From the NCBI GenBank assembly GCA_028281265.1, contig JANQKE010000211.1:1-64000 (forward strand): 64,000 nt of DNA. Reading direction: 5' to 3'. The notes under the pieces are model-generated. The model searched no databases. It had not been told where the DNA came from and saw nothing but the letters and a program-made list of their open reading frames with translations. A program made the position numbers and the translations under genes. This document shows positions 44,442 through 53,714 of this stretch, piece after piece (position 1 is the stretch's first letter; each line of letters begins with the position of its first letter). Source of the stretch: Alphaproteobacteria bacterium. GTDB taxonomy: Bacteria > Pseudomonadota > Alphaproteobacteria > DSM-16000 > Inquilinaceae.

Positions 44442-44610
44442 CGTTTACAATTTTGTTCGCAATGCAGCGGATGCTATGTCAAAGCCAGGGCTTCAATCGA
44501 AGAGCGGCCGTCCTCCATTAGCATTGGCCTTTAAAACCTGGGCCGCTGCGCCCAACCATTGGGCGATTTAGCTGACAGAACTCTACTTATGATATAGGGT
44601 CCGCCTATCT

Positions 44611-45357
44611 CTATATGCAACGACCGCCATCGACTTCCAGCGCCACCCCGGTGAGGAACGCCGCTTCGTCCGATGCCAGATAGACGGCCGCTCCCGCCAC
44701 GTCGGCGGGCGTGCTGGGCCGGCCCAGCGGCACGGTCGAAACGAATGCCGCACGGCGTTCCGGCGTGTCCTCGCCCAGGAAGGTCGCCGCCATCGGCGTC
44801 AGCGCCAGGACCGGGCACAGGGCGTTGACGCGGATATTCTGCGGCGCGAGTTCCACGGCCATGGATTTGGTGGCGGTGATCGCCGCGCCTTTGGAGCTGT
44901 TGTACCAGGTCAGCCCCGGTCGCGGCCGCAGGCCGGCCGTCGAGGCGGTGTTGAGGATCACCCCGCCGCCGCCGGCGACAAGCCGCGGCACGGCGTGGCG
45001 GGCGGCCAGGTAGATCGCCTTGACGTTGACGGCGAAGACCCGGTCGAACTCGTCCTCGGTCACCGTCAGCATCGACTGGTTGCGGTGGCTGAAGCCGGCG
45101 TTGTTGACCACGATGTCGAGACCGCCGAAGGCCGCTGCGGCGTGATCGAACATGGCCTTGGGGGCGGCATCGCGGGTGACGTCGACGGCGATCGCCGTCG
45201 CCGCAGCCCCCAGCTCGGCCGCCAGCGCCTCGGCCGCCGCCCCGTTCAGATCGGCGATGACCACCTTGGACCCTTCCGCCACGAAGCGGCGCACCATGCC
45301 TTCTCCGAAACCGGACGCACCGCCGGTGATGACCGCAACCTTGTCCGCAAGACGCAT
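44611..45357 (-). CDS. Short-chain dehydrogenase/reductase (classical SDR)
   Basis: The 248-residue product is a classical NAD(P)-dependent SDR: cofactor motif VITGGASGFGEGMVRRF with ADLNG after strand 2 (an acidic residue, which favours NAD), NNAGFSHRN, the catalytic Ser-Tyr-Lys as NTASTAG...YNSSK, and the C-terminal FLTGVALEVDGGRCI. The substrate cannot be named. The ATG at 45357 has CGGAGCC upstream. The GlxA-type regulator gene ends 82 bp upstream on the same strand and may control it. Confidence 0.9.
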   Translation of the reverse strand: MRLADKVAVITGGASGFGEGMVRRFVAEGSKVVIADLNGAAAEALAAELGAAATAIAVDVTRDAAPKAMFDHAAAAFGGLDIVVNNAGFSHRNQSMLTVTEDEFDRVFAVNVKAIYLAARHAVPRLVAGGGGVILNTASTAGLRPRPGLTWYNSSKGAAITATKSMAVELAPQNIRVNALCPVLALTPMAATFLGEDTPERRAAFVSTVPLGRPSTPADVAGAAVYLASDEAAFLTGVALEVDGGRCI

Positions 45358-45439
45358 GGGGGCTCCGTTTCGTTGAGGCTGATGATCTACGAATGTCAGA
45401 CCGGCCCACCCGGGCCGTCGCCGTGGTGAAAGACCGCAT

Positions 45440-46426
45440 CTAGGCCATCGCCTGGGCGGCCTGCCGCTCTTCCCGCGGGGACTTCCCGTACATCTCCCGA
45501 TAGCATTTGGAGAAGTGCGAGGCGGAGACGAAGCCGCAGGTCAGGGCGAGGTCGAGGATCGGCATGTCGCTCTGATACAGAAGATGGCGGGCCCGCTCCA
45601 GCCGCCGCTCGAGATAGTACTGCGCCGGGCTGCGGCCGAGATGCTTGCGGAAGAGCCGCTCCAACTGCCGGCGGGACAGGCCGATCCGGGTGGCGATCGC
45701 CTCCTGGCTGATCGGCTCGCTGATATGGCCTTCCATCAACTCGATCGCCGAGACGAGCTTCTGGTTATGGATCCCCAGCCGGGCCCGCAAGGGCAGCCGT
45801 TGGCGATCCTGGGGACCGCGGATCCGGTCGACCAGGGTGATCTCGCTGATCCGTGTCGCCAGCCGGGCGCCATGGTGCTCGCCGATGATGTACAGCATCA
45901 TGTCGAGTGCTGCGGTACCGCCGGAGCAGGTGTACCGGTTGCGGTCGACCTCGAACAAGTCGGCCGTCACCTCGATCTCCGGGAACGTCTCCCGGAAGCC
46001 GTCCAGGCTCTCCCAGTGGATGGCGCAGCGGTATCCGTCCAGCAGGCCGGCCCGCGCCAGCGCGTACGCCCCGGTCGAAACCGCACCGATCGCGCTGCCG
46101 CTGCGTTCCATCCGGCGGAGCCAGCCGAACACGGCCGGGTCGTGCCACCGCTCCACCGCGGCGCTCGCGCACACGATCACCAGGTCGATCTCCCGGTTGC
46201 GGCCCGGCTCTTGGGTGTAGGCGCCGATGCCGGCGTCGGGGATGACGCTCAGACCGTTGCTGGCGGCGACCGGATTGCCGTCGGCCGACAGCACGACCCA
46301 TCGGTAGAGTTGCTGCTCGGTCAGCCGGTTGGCGGTCCGCAGGGGCTCGATCGCGGTCGAAAACGCGATCAGGGAGAAGTGGCGGACCAGCAGGAACGCC
46401 ACCGTGAACGGCCGGGATGCGCTCAT
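45440..46426 (-). CDS. GlxA/AraC-family transcriptional regulator
   Basis: The product (328 residues from ATG 46426) has an N-terminal DJ-1/PfpI-like amidotransferase-fold sensor (about 5-180), with FTVAFLLVRHFSLIAFSTAI and GAVSTGAYALARAGLLDGYR. The usual nucleophile Cys is not seen in that GAVSTGA turn. An AraC-type double HTH follows (about 215-320), with ISQEAIATRIGLSRRQLERL and ILDLALTCGFVSASHFSKCY. Relatives include regulators of glycine betaine, carnitine or arginine catabolism. The nearby gcv operon and SDR are possible but unproven targets. A longer start at 46480 lacks a ribosome site. Confidence 0.85.
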   Translation of the reverse strand: MSASRPFTVAFLLVRHFSLIAFSTAIEPLRTANRLTEQQLYRWVVLSADGNPVAASNGLSVIPDAGIGAYTQEPGRNREIDLVIVCASAAVERWHDPAVFGWLRRMERSGSAIGAVSTGAYALARAGLLDGYRCAIHWESLDGFRETFPEIEVTADLFEVDRNRYTCSGGTAALDMMLYIIGEHHGARLATRISEITLVDRIRGPQDRQRLPLRARLGIHNQKLVSAIELMEGHISEPISQEAIATRIGLSRRQLERLFRKHLGRSPAQYYLERRLERARHLLYQSDMPILDLALTCGFVSASHFSKCYREMYGKSPREERQAAQAMA

Positions 46427-46678
46427 CCCCTGCCGCCGTCGGGCCGCGTCGCCGTGTTCGATGTCCCCCCGTGCCAACATCGGCCGGACTTAGAACGTTC
46501 TCGAGGCGTGTCGGGGGGATCCGTTGGCGCGTGCCGGATCGATCCTGAAGCCGCGCCGCGCCGCCCGATGCGGTGCCGTCGGGCCGGCGGCGCACCGTAA
46601 GGGCCGGCCGGCACACGCCGCCCGGAAGGGCCGGGCGGAGGGGCCTTGCTGCGGCGTCCCTCGTCGTCGCATAGGCTT

Positions 46679-46757
46679 GGGCATGTCCTTCCTCCTCGCT
46701 CCTGACATCAGGGTCCATCCGCCTGGGCAGATCCTACTTCCCTGAAAACGCTCTAAC
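46679..46757. repeat. Dispersed repeat epsilon, copy 2
   Basis: This copy matches bases 1-83, with a few substitutions and a shorter spacer before CCTGAAAACGCTCTAA. The CTAG end of copy 1 is CTAA here. The interval 46427-46834 around it holds no supported gene. Confidence 0.78.
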
Positions 46758-46834
46758 CATGCGGAATCGGGAGTGACAAGCGTTGGTGATCGGCATGCCG
46801 GCGCATGCCTCCGATCCCGGCCGGGTACCCCTGG

Positions 46835-47566
46835 TCAGGCGAGGATCGCGACACCCGCGACCGCCGCCAAAAGCACCAGCACCACCCGGCGGAACGCGGG
46901 CTCGGACACCCGGCCGAACAACCGTGCGCCCACGGTGATGCCGATGATATAGATGGGCAGCAACCATATCGCCTTCAGCGCGATCTGAAAGGTGAAGACG
47001 CCGCCGGCGAGATAGGCAACCCACAGGACGGTCGTGCTGATCGCGAAGAAGCCGGTGATGTTGGCGCGGATCTTGTGCGGCGGGAAGGGCCCTGCCATCA
47101 GGAACAGGATAACCGGCGGCCCGGTGACCCCGGTCGCCCCGCCCAAGGTGCCTGCGACGGCCCCCAGACCGGCCGATGGAGCGATCCCAACCGGCCCGCG
47201 ATAGCGCCAGTTGCCGGCCAGCACGACCACGAAGGCCAGCACCACCGCGCCGATGCCGCGCTGAAGCAGTTCCGCATCGAGGGTCACCAAGAGATACACG
47301 CCCAAGGGGATCGTCGCCGCGGCGGCAAGCCCCAGCGGCACGACCACCTTGCGGTCGGCCTCCCGCACCGCGACGGGCAGCATCTGCACCAGGGCGGCGG
47401 TCTCCAGCACGTGGAGCACGAGCACGGCCGTCACCGGGTCGTACAGGACGGCCAGTGCCGGGCTCATGATCATCGCCGAACCGAAGCCGGAGAACCCCCG
47501 GGCGATGCCGGCGATCAGCACGGCCGAGGCCGCGAGCAGGAACGTCAACCCCAGATCGGGGACCAT
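46835..47566 (-). CDS. TSUP-family (TauE/SafE) membrane permease, copy 2
   Basis: The 243-residue product has about eight hydrophobic helices in two halves. The family turns are GIARGFSGFGSAMIMSPALA (about 20-39) and VAGTLGGATGVTGPPVILFL (about 137-156). The substrate is unknown; organic or sulfur anions are typical. It stands between repeat epsilon and serB on the minus strand, with 86 bp to the serB stop, and may be cotranscribed with serB. Confidence 0.83.
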   Translation of the reverse strand: MVPDLGLTFLLAASAVLIAGIARGFSGFGSAMIMSPALAVLYDPVTAVLVLHVLETAALVQMLPVAVREADRKVVVPLGLAAAATIPLGVYLLVTLDAELLQRGIGAVVLAFVVVLAGNWRYRGPVGIAPSAGLGAVAGTLGGATGVTGPPVILFLMAGPFPPHKIRANITGFFAISTTVLWVAYLAGGVFTFQIALKAIWLLPIYIIGITVGARLFGRVSEPAFRRVVLVLLAAVAGVAILA

Positions 47567-47652
47567 GCGGGCGTCCTCGGCAGCGCGTGGAGCGGCCGAG
47601 CTTCGGCGACCGGCCGCCCGCTGGCCATCCTCGGCGGAACAACCCAGCCGTG

Positions 47653-48552
47653 TCAGCCACCGGCGAACGCGTCGGCACGGTATCCTTGGAGGAACAGCAG
47701 GGCCGACAGATCCCCGTGATCGATCCGCACATCCGCCTCCTTCCGCAGGACCGGTTTGCCGCGGAACGCCACACCGAGCCCGGCGGCTTCGATCATCGCC
47801 AGATCGTTGGCGCCGTCGCCGACCGCGAGCACGTCCTGGGACGTCAGCCCCAGCGCTCCGGCTCGATCCAAGAGCGTCGCGCGCTTGGCGTCCCGGCCCA
47901 GGATCGGGTCATGGACCCGGCCGGTGAGGGCGACGTCGTCGGTATCGAGACGGTTGGCGTGGGCTTCGTCGAAGCCGACGCGCCGGAGAACGGCGTCGGT
48001 GAACAGGCTGAAGCCGCCGGAGACCAGGATCGTATGCGCCCCGTGCGCCCGCATGGTCGCGACCAACGTCCGCGCCCCTGCCGTCAGGGTCAGCGCCCGG
48101 ATCGTCTCCTCCACCGCCGACAACGGCAGTCCCTTGAGCATCCCGACCCGCTCCCGCACCGCGCCGGCGAAGTCCAGCTCCCCGGCCATCGCCCGGGCGG
48201 TGATGGCGCCGACCGCGTCCTTGAGGCCGACCGTCGCGGCCAGCTCGTCGAGGGATTCGCCGGTGATGACGGTGGAATCCATGTCGGCGATCAGCAAGCG
48301 CTTGCGGCGGTTGGCCGTCGGCAGGACGCCGACATCGATCGCAAGCTCGCCCAGCTCCGCCTTGATCGCGGCCTCGATCTTCGCCGGCTCGGCGTCGGCG
48401 AAGAGGATGTCGCAGGCCCGGTCCGGGGCCAGCCAGTGCGGACCGGCCACCGCGGCCGCCCGCTCGGCCACCGCACGGACCAGACGTCGCGCCAATTCGG
48501 GGGTCAAGCGCGCTCGCGCCGGGTCGGCGATGATGGTGGCGACGGTCTGCAT
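47653..48552 (-). CDS. serB: Phosphoserine phosphatase SerB
   Basis: SerB makes L-serine from phosphoserine, the last step of serine synthesis. The 299-residue product is a HAD enzyme: motif I LIADMDSTVITGESLDELA (nucleophile Asp), motif II as ILVSGGFSLFTDAVL, and motifs III/IV as DVLAVGDGANDLAMIEAAG. An ACT-like N-terminal region (about 1-75) is present. The frame continues to 48660, but ATG 48552 gives the usual start. It is divergent from miaA, a common alphaproteobacterial arrangement; mosaic element F lies between them. Confidence 0.95.
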   Translation of the reverse strand: MQTVATIIADPARARLTPELARRLVRAVAERAAAVAGPHWLAPDRACDILFADAEPAKIEAAIKAELGELAIDVGVLPTANRRKRLLIADMDSTVITGESLDELAATVGLKDAVGAITARAMAGELDFAGAVRERVGMLKGLPLSAVEETIRALTLTAGARTLVATMRAHGAHTILVSGGFSLFTDAVLRRVGFDEAHANRLDTDDVALTGRVHDPILGRDAKRATLLDRAGALGLTSQDVLAVGDGANDLAMIEAAGLGVAFRGKPVLRKEADVRIDHGDLSALLFLQGYRADAFAGG

Positions 48553-48653
48553 GGCGGAAACCAGGGGCGAAGGCGAAACGGAGGACGGCCACCGGGCCGC
48601 CGGAGCGGTCCTCACATACCATATCGCGCGGGCGACACGGCCCTGTCCACGCT

Positions 48654-48760
48654 GGAGCATCCTCTCTGCGTCCGATTGGACGCAGAGAGGATGCTCTCAC
48701 TCTTTGAGGTCGATCGGCCTGCGTTCAGACGAGTCCGTCCGAGCACGGACAAGTCGATCT
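48654..48760 (+). repeat. Mosaic palindromic element F (alpha-beta)
   Basis: Alpha is GAGCATCCTCTCTGCGTCC, loop GATT, GGACGCAGAGAGGATGCTC, a perfect 19-bp stem with extra CTCT/AGAG pairs compared with copy A. Spacer TCACTCTTTGAGGT leads to a decayed beta (48710-48760), GATCGGCCTGCGTTCAGAC...GTCCGAGCACGGACAAGTCGATC. No CTAG at the ends. It lies between the divergent serB and miaA genes. Confidence 0.85.
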
Positions 48761-48800
48761 TACGCTGCGGGTTGACCCCCCGGCGGCGGCTCCCCACAGC

Positions 48801-49763
48801 ATGCGCATGACCATCCGCCATCCCGTCATCGTGATCGGCGGGCCGACCGCGTCCGGCAAGTCGGCCCTGGCCCTGGACCTCGCCGTGCGGCTCGGCGGCA
48901 CCGTCATCAATGCCGACAGCATGCAGGTGTACAGCGACCTGTCGATCCTGACGGCCCGGCCGGGAGCGGACGAGGGCGGGCGGGCGCCGCACCGCCTGTA
49001 CGGCCACGTCCCGGCGCGGGAGCGCTACGCCGCCGACCGGTTCCGGGCCGAAGCGCTGGCGGCGGTCGGCGACAGCGTGCGGCACGGCCGGGTCCCGATC
49101 CTGGTGGGTGGCACGGGTCTTTACTTCCGCGCGGTGATGCAAGGGTTCTCCCCCGTCCCGGAGGTGCCGGCCGATGTCCGGCGGCAGGCCGCGGCCGATC
49201 TGGCCGCGGCCGGGCCGGACGCGCTGCACCGCCGGCTGGTCGCGGTCGACCCTGCCATCGCCGTGCGCCTGGCGCCCGGGGACCGCCAGCGGATCCAACG
49301 CGCGTGGGAGGTGTGGCTGGCCACCGGGACACCGCTGTCGGACTGGCAGGCGTTGCCCGCTGCGGGGCCGCCCCCGGGGGTCGATTTTCATCTGGTGCGC
49401 GTGCTGCCCGACCGCGACACCCTGTACGACCGCTGTGACCGCCGGCTCGCATGGATGGCCGCGCGCGGGGCGTGGGAAGAGGTCGAAGCGCTCGCCGCCC
49501 AACGCTTGCCGTGCGACCTGCCGGCGATGAAGGCGCTGGGGGTGGGCCCGTTCCTCGACGCCCTGGCCGGCCGGATCGGCCGGGCGGAGGCCCTGGCCAC
49601 CGCCCAACGGCAGACCCGGAACTACGCCAAGCGGCAGTTCACCTGGTTTCGGAACCAATGGCCGCCGCCGGCCGCCGGGGGTGGCGTGCATGTCTGTCAT
49701 GACCATGACGGGCAACAATCAGACGGTTTTCTGGCCCGTTTTCAGAAGATAATTCGTACGTAA
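48801..49763 (+). CDS. miaA: tRNA dimethylallyltransferase MiaA
   Basis: MiaA adds a dimethylallyl group to A37 of tRNAs that read UNN codons. The 320-residue product has the P-loop VIVIGGPTASGKSALALDLA, VINADSMQVYSDLSI, HRLYGHVPARERY, VPILVGGTGLYFRAVMQG and the tRNA-binding QTRNYAKRQFTWFRNQ. The length is typical. It directly precedes the ilvBHC genes, as in many relatives; the tRNA-Leu(UAA) at 26759 is one likely substrate. Confidence 0.95.
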   Translation: MRMTIRHPVIVIGGPTASGKSALALDLAVRLGGTVINADSMQVYSDLSILTARPGADEGGRAPHRLYGHVPARERYAADRFRAEALAAVGDSVRHGRVPILVGGTGLYFRAVMQGFSPVPEVPADVRRQAAADLAAAGPDALHRRLVAVDPAIAVRLAPGDRQRIQRAWEVWLATGTPLSDWQALPAAGPPPGVDFHLVRVLPDRDTLYDRCDRRLAWMAARGAWEEVEALAAQRLPCDLPAMKALGVGPFLDALAGRIGRAEALATAQRQTRNYAKRQFTWFRNQWPPPAAGGGVHVCHDHDGQQSDGFLARFQKIIRT

Positions 49764-49765
49764 CG

Positions 49766-49794
49766 TTGACCACGGGCAATAAGCCGTCTATCCA
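49766..49794 (+). promoter_or_regulatory. Candidate sigma-70 promoter of ilvB
   Basis: TTGACC (49766-49771), 17 nt, then TATCCA (49789-49794), 3 bp after the miaA stop. It would give a leader of about 168 nt. That leader (to 49968) has no ATG and no Ile/Leu/Val-rich leader peptide, so I see no classic ilv attenuator; an 8-bp hairpin TCGCCGAT-CCC-ATCGGCGA lies at 49887-49905. Confidence 0.4.
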
Positions 49795-49968
49795 ACGGGC
49801 CGCCGGGGCCACTGACACGGGGCTTCGGCTCCTCGACAGTCTGTTTAGAGGTCCAGCATCGGCAGCGCCCGGTGTTAGGCTTCGTATCGCCGATCCCATC
49901 GGCGACATCTCCCACCCAACGCCACCGCCACAAGGGGCGGGGACCTGCAGTCACGCGAAGGCACTCCC

Positions 49969-51741
49969 ATGACCGACCAGCAAATGACCGGCGCACAAAT
50001 CGTCCTGAAGGCTCTGGCCGATCAGGGCGTCGACGTCATTTTCGGCTATCCGGGCGGGGCCGTCCTTCCGATCTACGACGCGCTGTTCCAGCAGAACCAC
50101 ATTCGCCACATCCTGGTCCGGCACGAACAGGCGGCGGTGCACGCGGCCGAGGGCTATGCCCGGTCGACCGGCAAGGTGGGCGTCGTTCTGGTGACGTCCG
50201 GTCCCGGGGCGACCAACGCCGTGACCGGCCTGACCGACGCGCTGATGGATTCGATCCCGGTGGTGTGCATCACCGGCCAGGTGCCGACCCATCTGATCGG
50301 CAACGATGCGTTTCAGGAATGCGATACGACGGGCATCACCCGGCCCTGCACCAAGCACAACTATCTGGTCAAATCGACCGATCGCCTGGCCCGGGTGATG
50401 CACGAGGCGTTCTACGTCGCCCGGGCCGGCCGGCCCGGTCCGGTCGTGGTCGACATCCCCAAGGACATCCAGTTCGCCAAGGGCGACTATGTCGGCCCCG
50501 CCGAGGTCGAGCACCGGACCTACCGGCCGCGCATGGTGCCGGAAACGGCGCGGGTGGAAGAGGCGGTCGAACTGATCGCCAATGCCCGGCGCCCGGTCTT
50601 CTACACCGGCGGCGGGGTGATCAACTCCGGCCCGCGCGCGACGGACCTGCTGACCCGGTTCGTCCGCATGACCGGTTATCCCTGTACCAGCACGTTGCTG
50701 GGACTGGGCGCGTTCGCCGCGCGGGAACCGCAGTTCCTGGGCATGCTGGGGATGCACGGCACCTACGAGGCCAATCTGGCCATGCATGGGTGCGACGTGA
50801 TGATCAATATCGGCGCCCGGTTCGACGACCGGGTGACCGGCCTGTTGTCGGCCTTCTCCCCGGGGTCGAAGAAGATCCACGTCGATATCGATCCCAGCTC
50901 GATCAACAAGAACGTCGTCGTCGACGTGCCCGTCGTCGGCGATTGCGCGGCCGTCCTCGAGGAGATGATCGCGATCTGGCAGGCCAGGAACTACACACCG
51001 AACAGGCTGGCGATCGACGACTGGTGGGCGCAGATCAATCTGTGGCGGGCGCGGGACAGCCTGAAGTTCAACCAGCCGGTCGAAGACGACGCGATCATCA
51101 AGCCGCAATACGCGATCAAGCGGCTGGCGCAGCTCACCGCCGATCGCGACGACGTCTTCATCACCACGGAGGTCGGCCAGCACCAGATGTGGGCCGCCCA
51201 GCACATCCCGTTCAACAAGCCCAACCGGTGGATGACGTCCGGCGGCCTGGGGACCATGGGATACGGCTTCCCCGCGGCGATCGGCGTGCAGCTCGGCAAC
51301 CCCGACGCGCTGGTGGTCGACGTCGCTGGCGAGGCGTCGATCATGATGATGATCCAGGAGATCTCCACCGCCGTGCAGTACCGTCTGCCGGTCAAGCTGT
51401 TCATCCTGAATAATTTCTGGATGGGCATGGTGCGCCAGTGGCAGGAGCTGCTGCATGGCGAGCGCTATTCGGAGAGCTACTCCGAGGCGCTGCCGGACTT
51501 CGTCAGGCTGGCCGAGGCGTTCGGCTGCCGGGGCTTGCGGGCCACCACGAAGGGGGAGGTTGACGACGTCATCCGGGAGATGATCGCCCATCCGGGGCCG
51601 GTCGTCGTCGACATGCAGGTCGACAAGACCGAGAACTGCTTCCCGATGATCCCGGGCGGGCATGCCCACAACGACATGCTGCTGGGACCCGAGGACGAGG
51701 CCGAGCGCGTGCCCGACGAAAAGGGCATGGTGCTGGTCTGA
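49969..51741 (+). CDS. ilvB: Acetolactate synthase, large subunit
   Basis: IlvB is the ThDP-dependent catalytic subunit for the first common step of branched-chain amino acid synthesis. The 590-residue product has VDVIFGYPGGAVLPIYDAL, the catalytic Glu in LVRHEQAAVHAAEGYARSTG, and CFQECDTTGI-type binding segments (NDAFQECDTTGITRPCTKHN). The ThDP-Mg motif reads VAGEASIMMMIQEIS...ILNN, with Glu where many relatives have Asp. C-terminal VRQWQELLHGERYSESYSEA is typical. It is the first gene of an ilvB-ilvH-ilvC run. Confidence 0.96.
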   Translation: MTDQQMTGAQIVLKALADQGVDVIFGYPGGAVLPIYDALFQQNHIRHILVRHEQAAVHAAEGYARSTGKVGVVLVTSGPGATNAVTGLTDALMDSIPVVCITGQVPTHLIGNDAFQECDTTGITRPCTKHNYLVKSTDRLARVMHEAFYVARAGRPGPVVVDIPKDIQFAKGDYVGPAEVEHRTYRPRMVPETARVEEAVELIANARRPVFYTGGGVINSGPRATDLLTRFVRMTGYPCTSTLLGLGAFAAREPQFLGMLGMHGTYEANLAMHGCDVMINIGARFDDRVTGLLSAFSPGSKKIHVDIDPSSINKNVVVDVPVVGDCAAVLEEMIAIWQARNYTPNRLAIDDWWAQINLWRARDSLKFNQPVEDDAIIKPQYAIKRLAQLTADRDDVFITTEVGQHQMWAAQHIPFNKPNRWMTSGGLGTMGYGFPAAIGVQLGNPDALVVDVAGEASIMMMIQEISTAVQYRLPVKLFILNNFWMGMVRQWQELLHGERYSESYSEALPDFVRLAEAFGCRGLRATTKGEVDDVIREMIAHPGPVVVDMQVDKTENCFPMIPGGHAHNDMLLGPEDEAERVPDEKGMVLV

Positions 51742-51754
51742 TCGACCGGCTGCG

Positions 51755-51775
51755 GGGCCGGGCGGTGCCCGGCCC
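51755..51775 (+). other. GC-rich hairpin between ilvB and ilvH
   Basis: GGGCCGGGC pairs perfectly with GCCCGGCCC across loop GGT, 13 bp after the ilvB stop and about 84 bp before ilvH. No T-run follows, so it is more likely to protect or tune the message than to end it. Confidence 0.4.
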
Positions 51776-51858
51776 GGCTTCTCTCGCGCGCCGAGCGCTT
51801 ATACGACCGCCGGGCCGGGCGCGGCGGTCGCCCTTTCGCTGCCAAAGACGAAAATCCG

Positions 51859-52380
51859 ATGTCCGATACCGTGGAGTCGACCGAGCGGCACACCATTGCC
51901 GTTCTCGTGGATAACGAGCCGGGTGTGCTGGCCCGGGTCATCGGCCTGTTTTCCGGCCGCGGCTACAATATCGAAAGCCTGACCGTCGCCGAGGTCGACG
52001 CCAACGGGGCCCGGTCGCGGATCACCATCGTCACCAGCGGCACGCCGCAGATCATCGATCAGATCCGCAGCCAGCTCGGCCGGCTGGTGCCGGTCCACCG
52101 GGTCAACGACCTGACCGAAGAAGGCCCGTCGGTCGAACGCGAACTGGCCCTGGTCAAGGTCAACGGCAGCGGCGACAGGCGGATCGAGGCGCTGCGGATC
52201 GCGGACATCTTCCGCGCCCGGGCGGTCGACAGCACCCATGAAAGCTTCGTCTTCGAGGTCACCGGGTCGTCCGGCAAGCTCGACGCCTTCATCAACCTGA
52301 TGCGCCCGCTCGGGCTGGTCGATGTCAGCCGGACCGGCGTCGTCGCCATCGCCCGGGGCGAAGAGGGGCTTCTGGCCTGA
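51859..52380 (+). CDS. ilvH: Acetolactate synthase, regulatory small subunit
   Basis: IlvH binds IlvB and gives it valine feedback sensitivity. The 173-residue product has an N-terminal ACT domain (about 9-85), with HTIAVLVDNEPGVLARVIGL, FSGRGYNIESLTVAEVD and RSRITIVTSG, then a C-terminal ALS_ss_C domain (about 90-170) with ERELALVKVNG and RPLGLVDVSRTGVVAIARG. It is cotranscribed with ilvB (117 bp gap). Confidence 0.96.
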   Translation: MSDTVESTERHTIAVLVDNEPGVLARVIGLFSGRGYNIESLTVAEVDANGARSRITIVTSGTPQIIDQIRSQLGRLVPVHRVNDLTEEGPSVERELALVKVNGSGDRRIEALRIADIFRARAVDSTHESFVFEVTGSSGKLDAFINLMRPLGLVDVSRTGVVAIARGEEGLLA

Positions 52381-52505
52381 CGCCGCGGCTAGCCGCCATG
52401 CGCCGGGCGGGGGCGGGCAGGCGTTGTCCCGCCTTGCCCCGGCTGATACCGACACATCCGGCCGATCCGGGCAATGGCCTTGCGTTGCCGGGCCCAACAC
52501 CATGA

Positions 52506-53552
<1,047 letters not shown>

Positions 53553-53714
53553 CCGCGGCGCGGGCCGGGCTGCGAAGGGCCTTCGGGCGTCGGATCCGTC
53601 CCGGCCAGCGGCAAACCGGGTGAGAGCGGCCGAGCGTAGGCTGGCGTGGAGACGAATTTCCGCCGTTTCGGGGCGGCGTGATCGGGCGAGCCGCGGTGGC
53701 TCGGCCGCCCGTAC

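Noticed and set aside
49795-49968. Leader-peptide attenuator before ilvB
   Set aside because: There is no ATG and no run of Ile, Leu or Val codons in the leader, and no terminator with a T-run.
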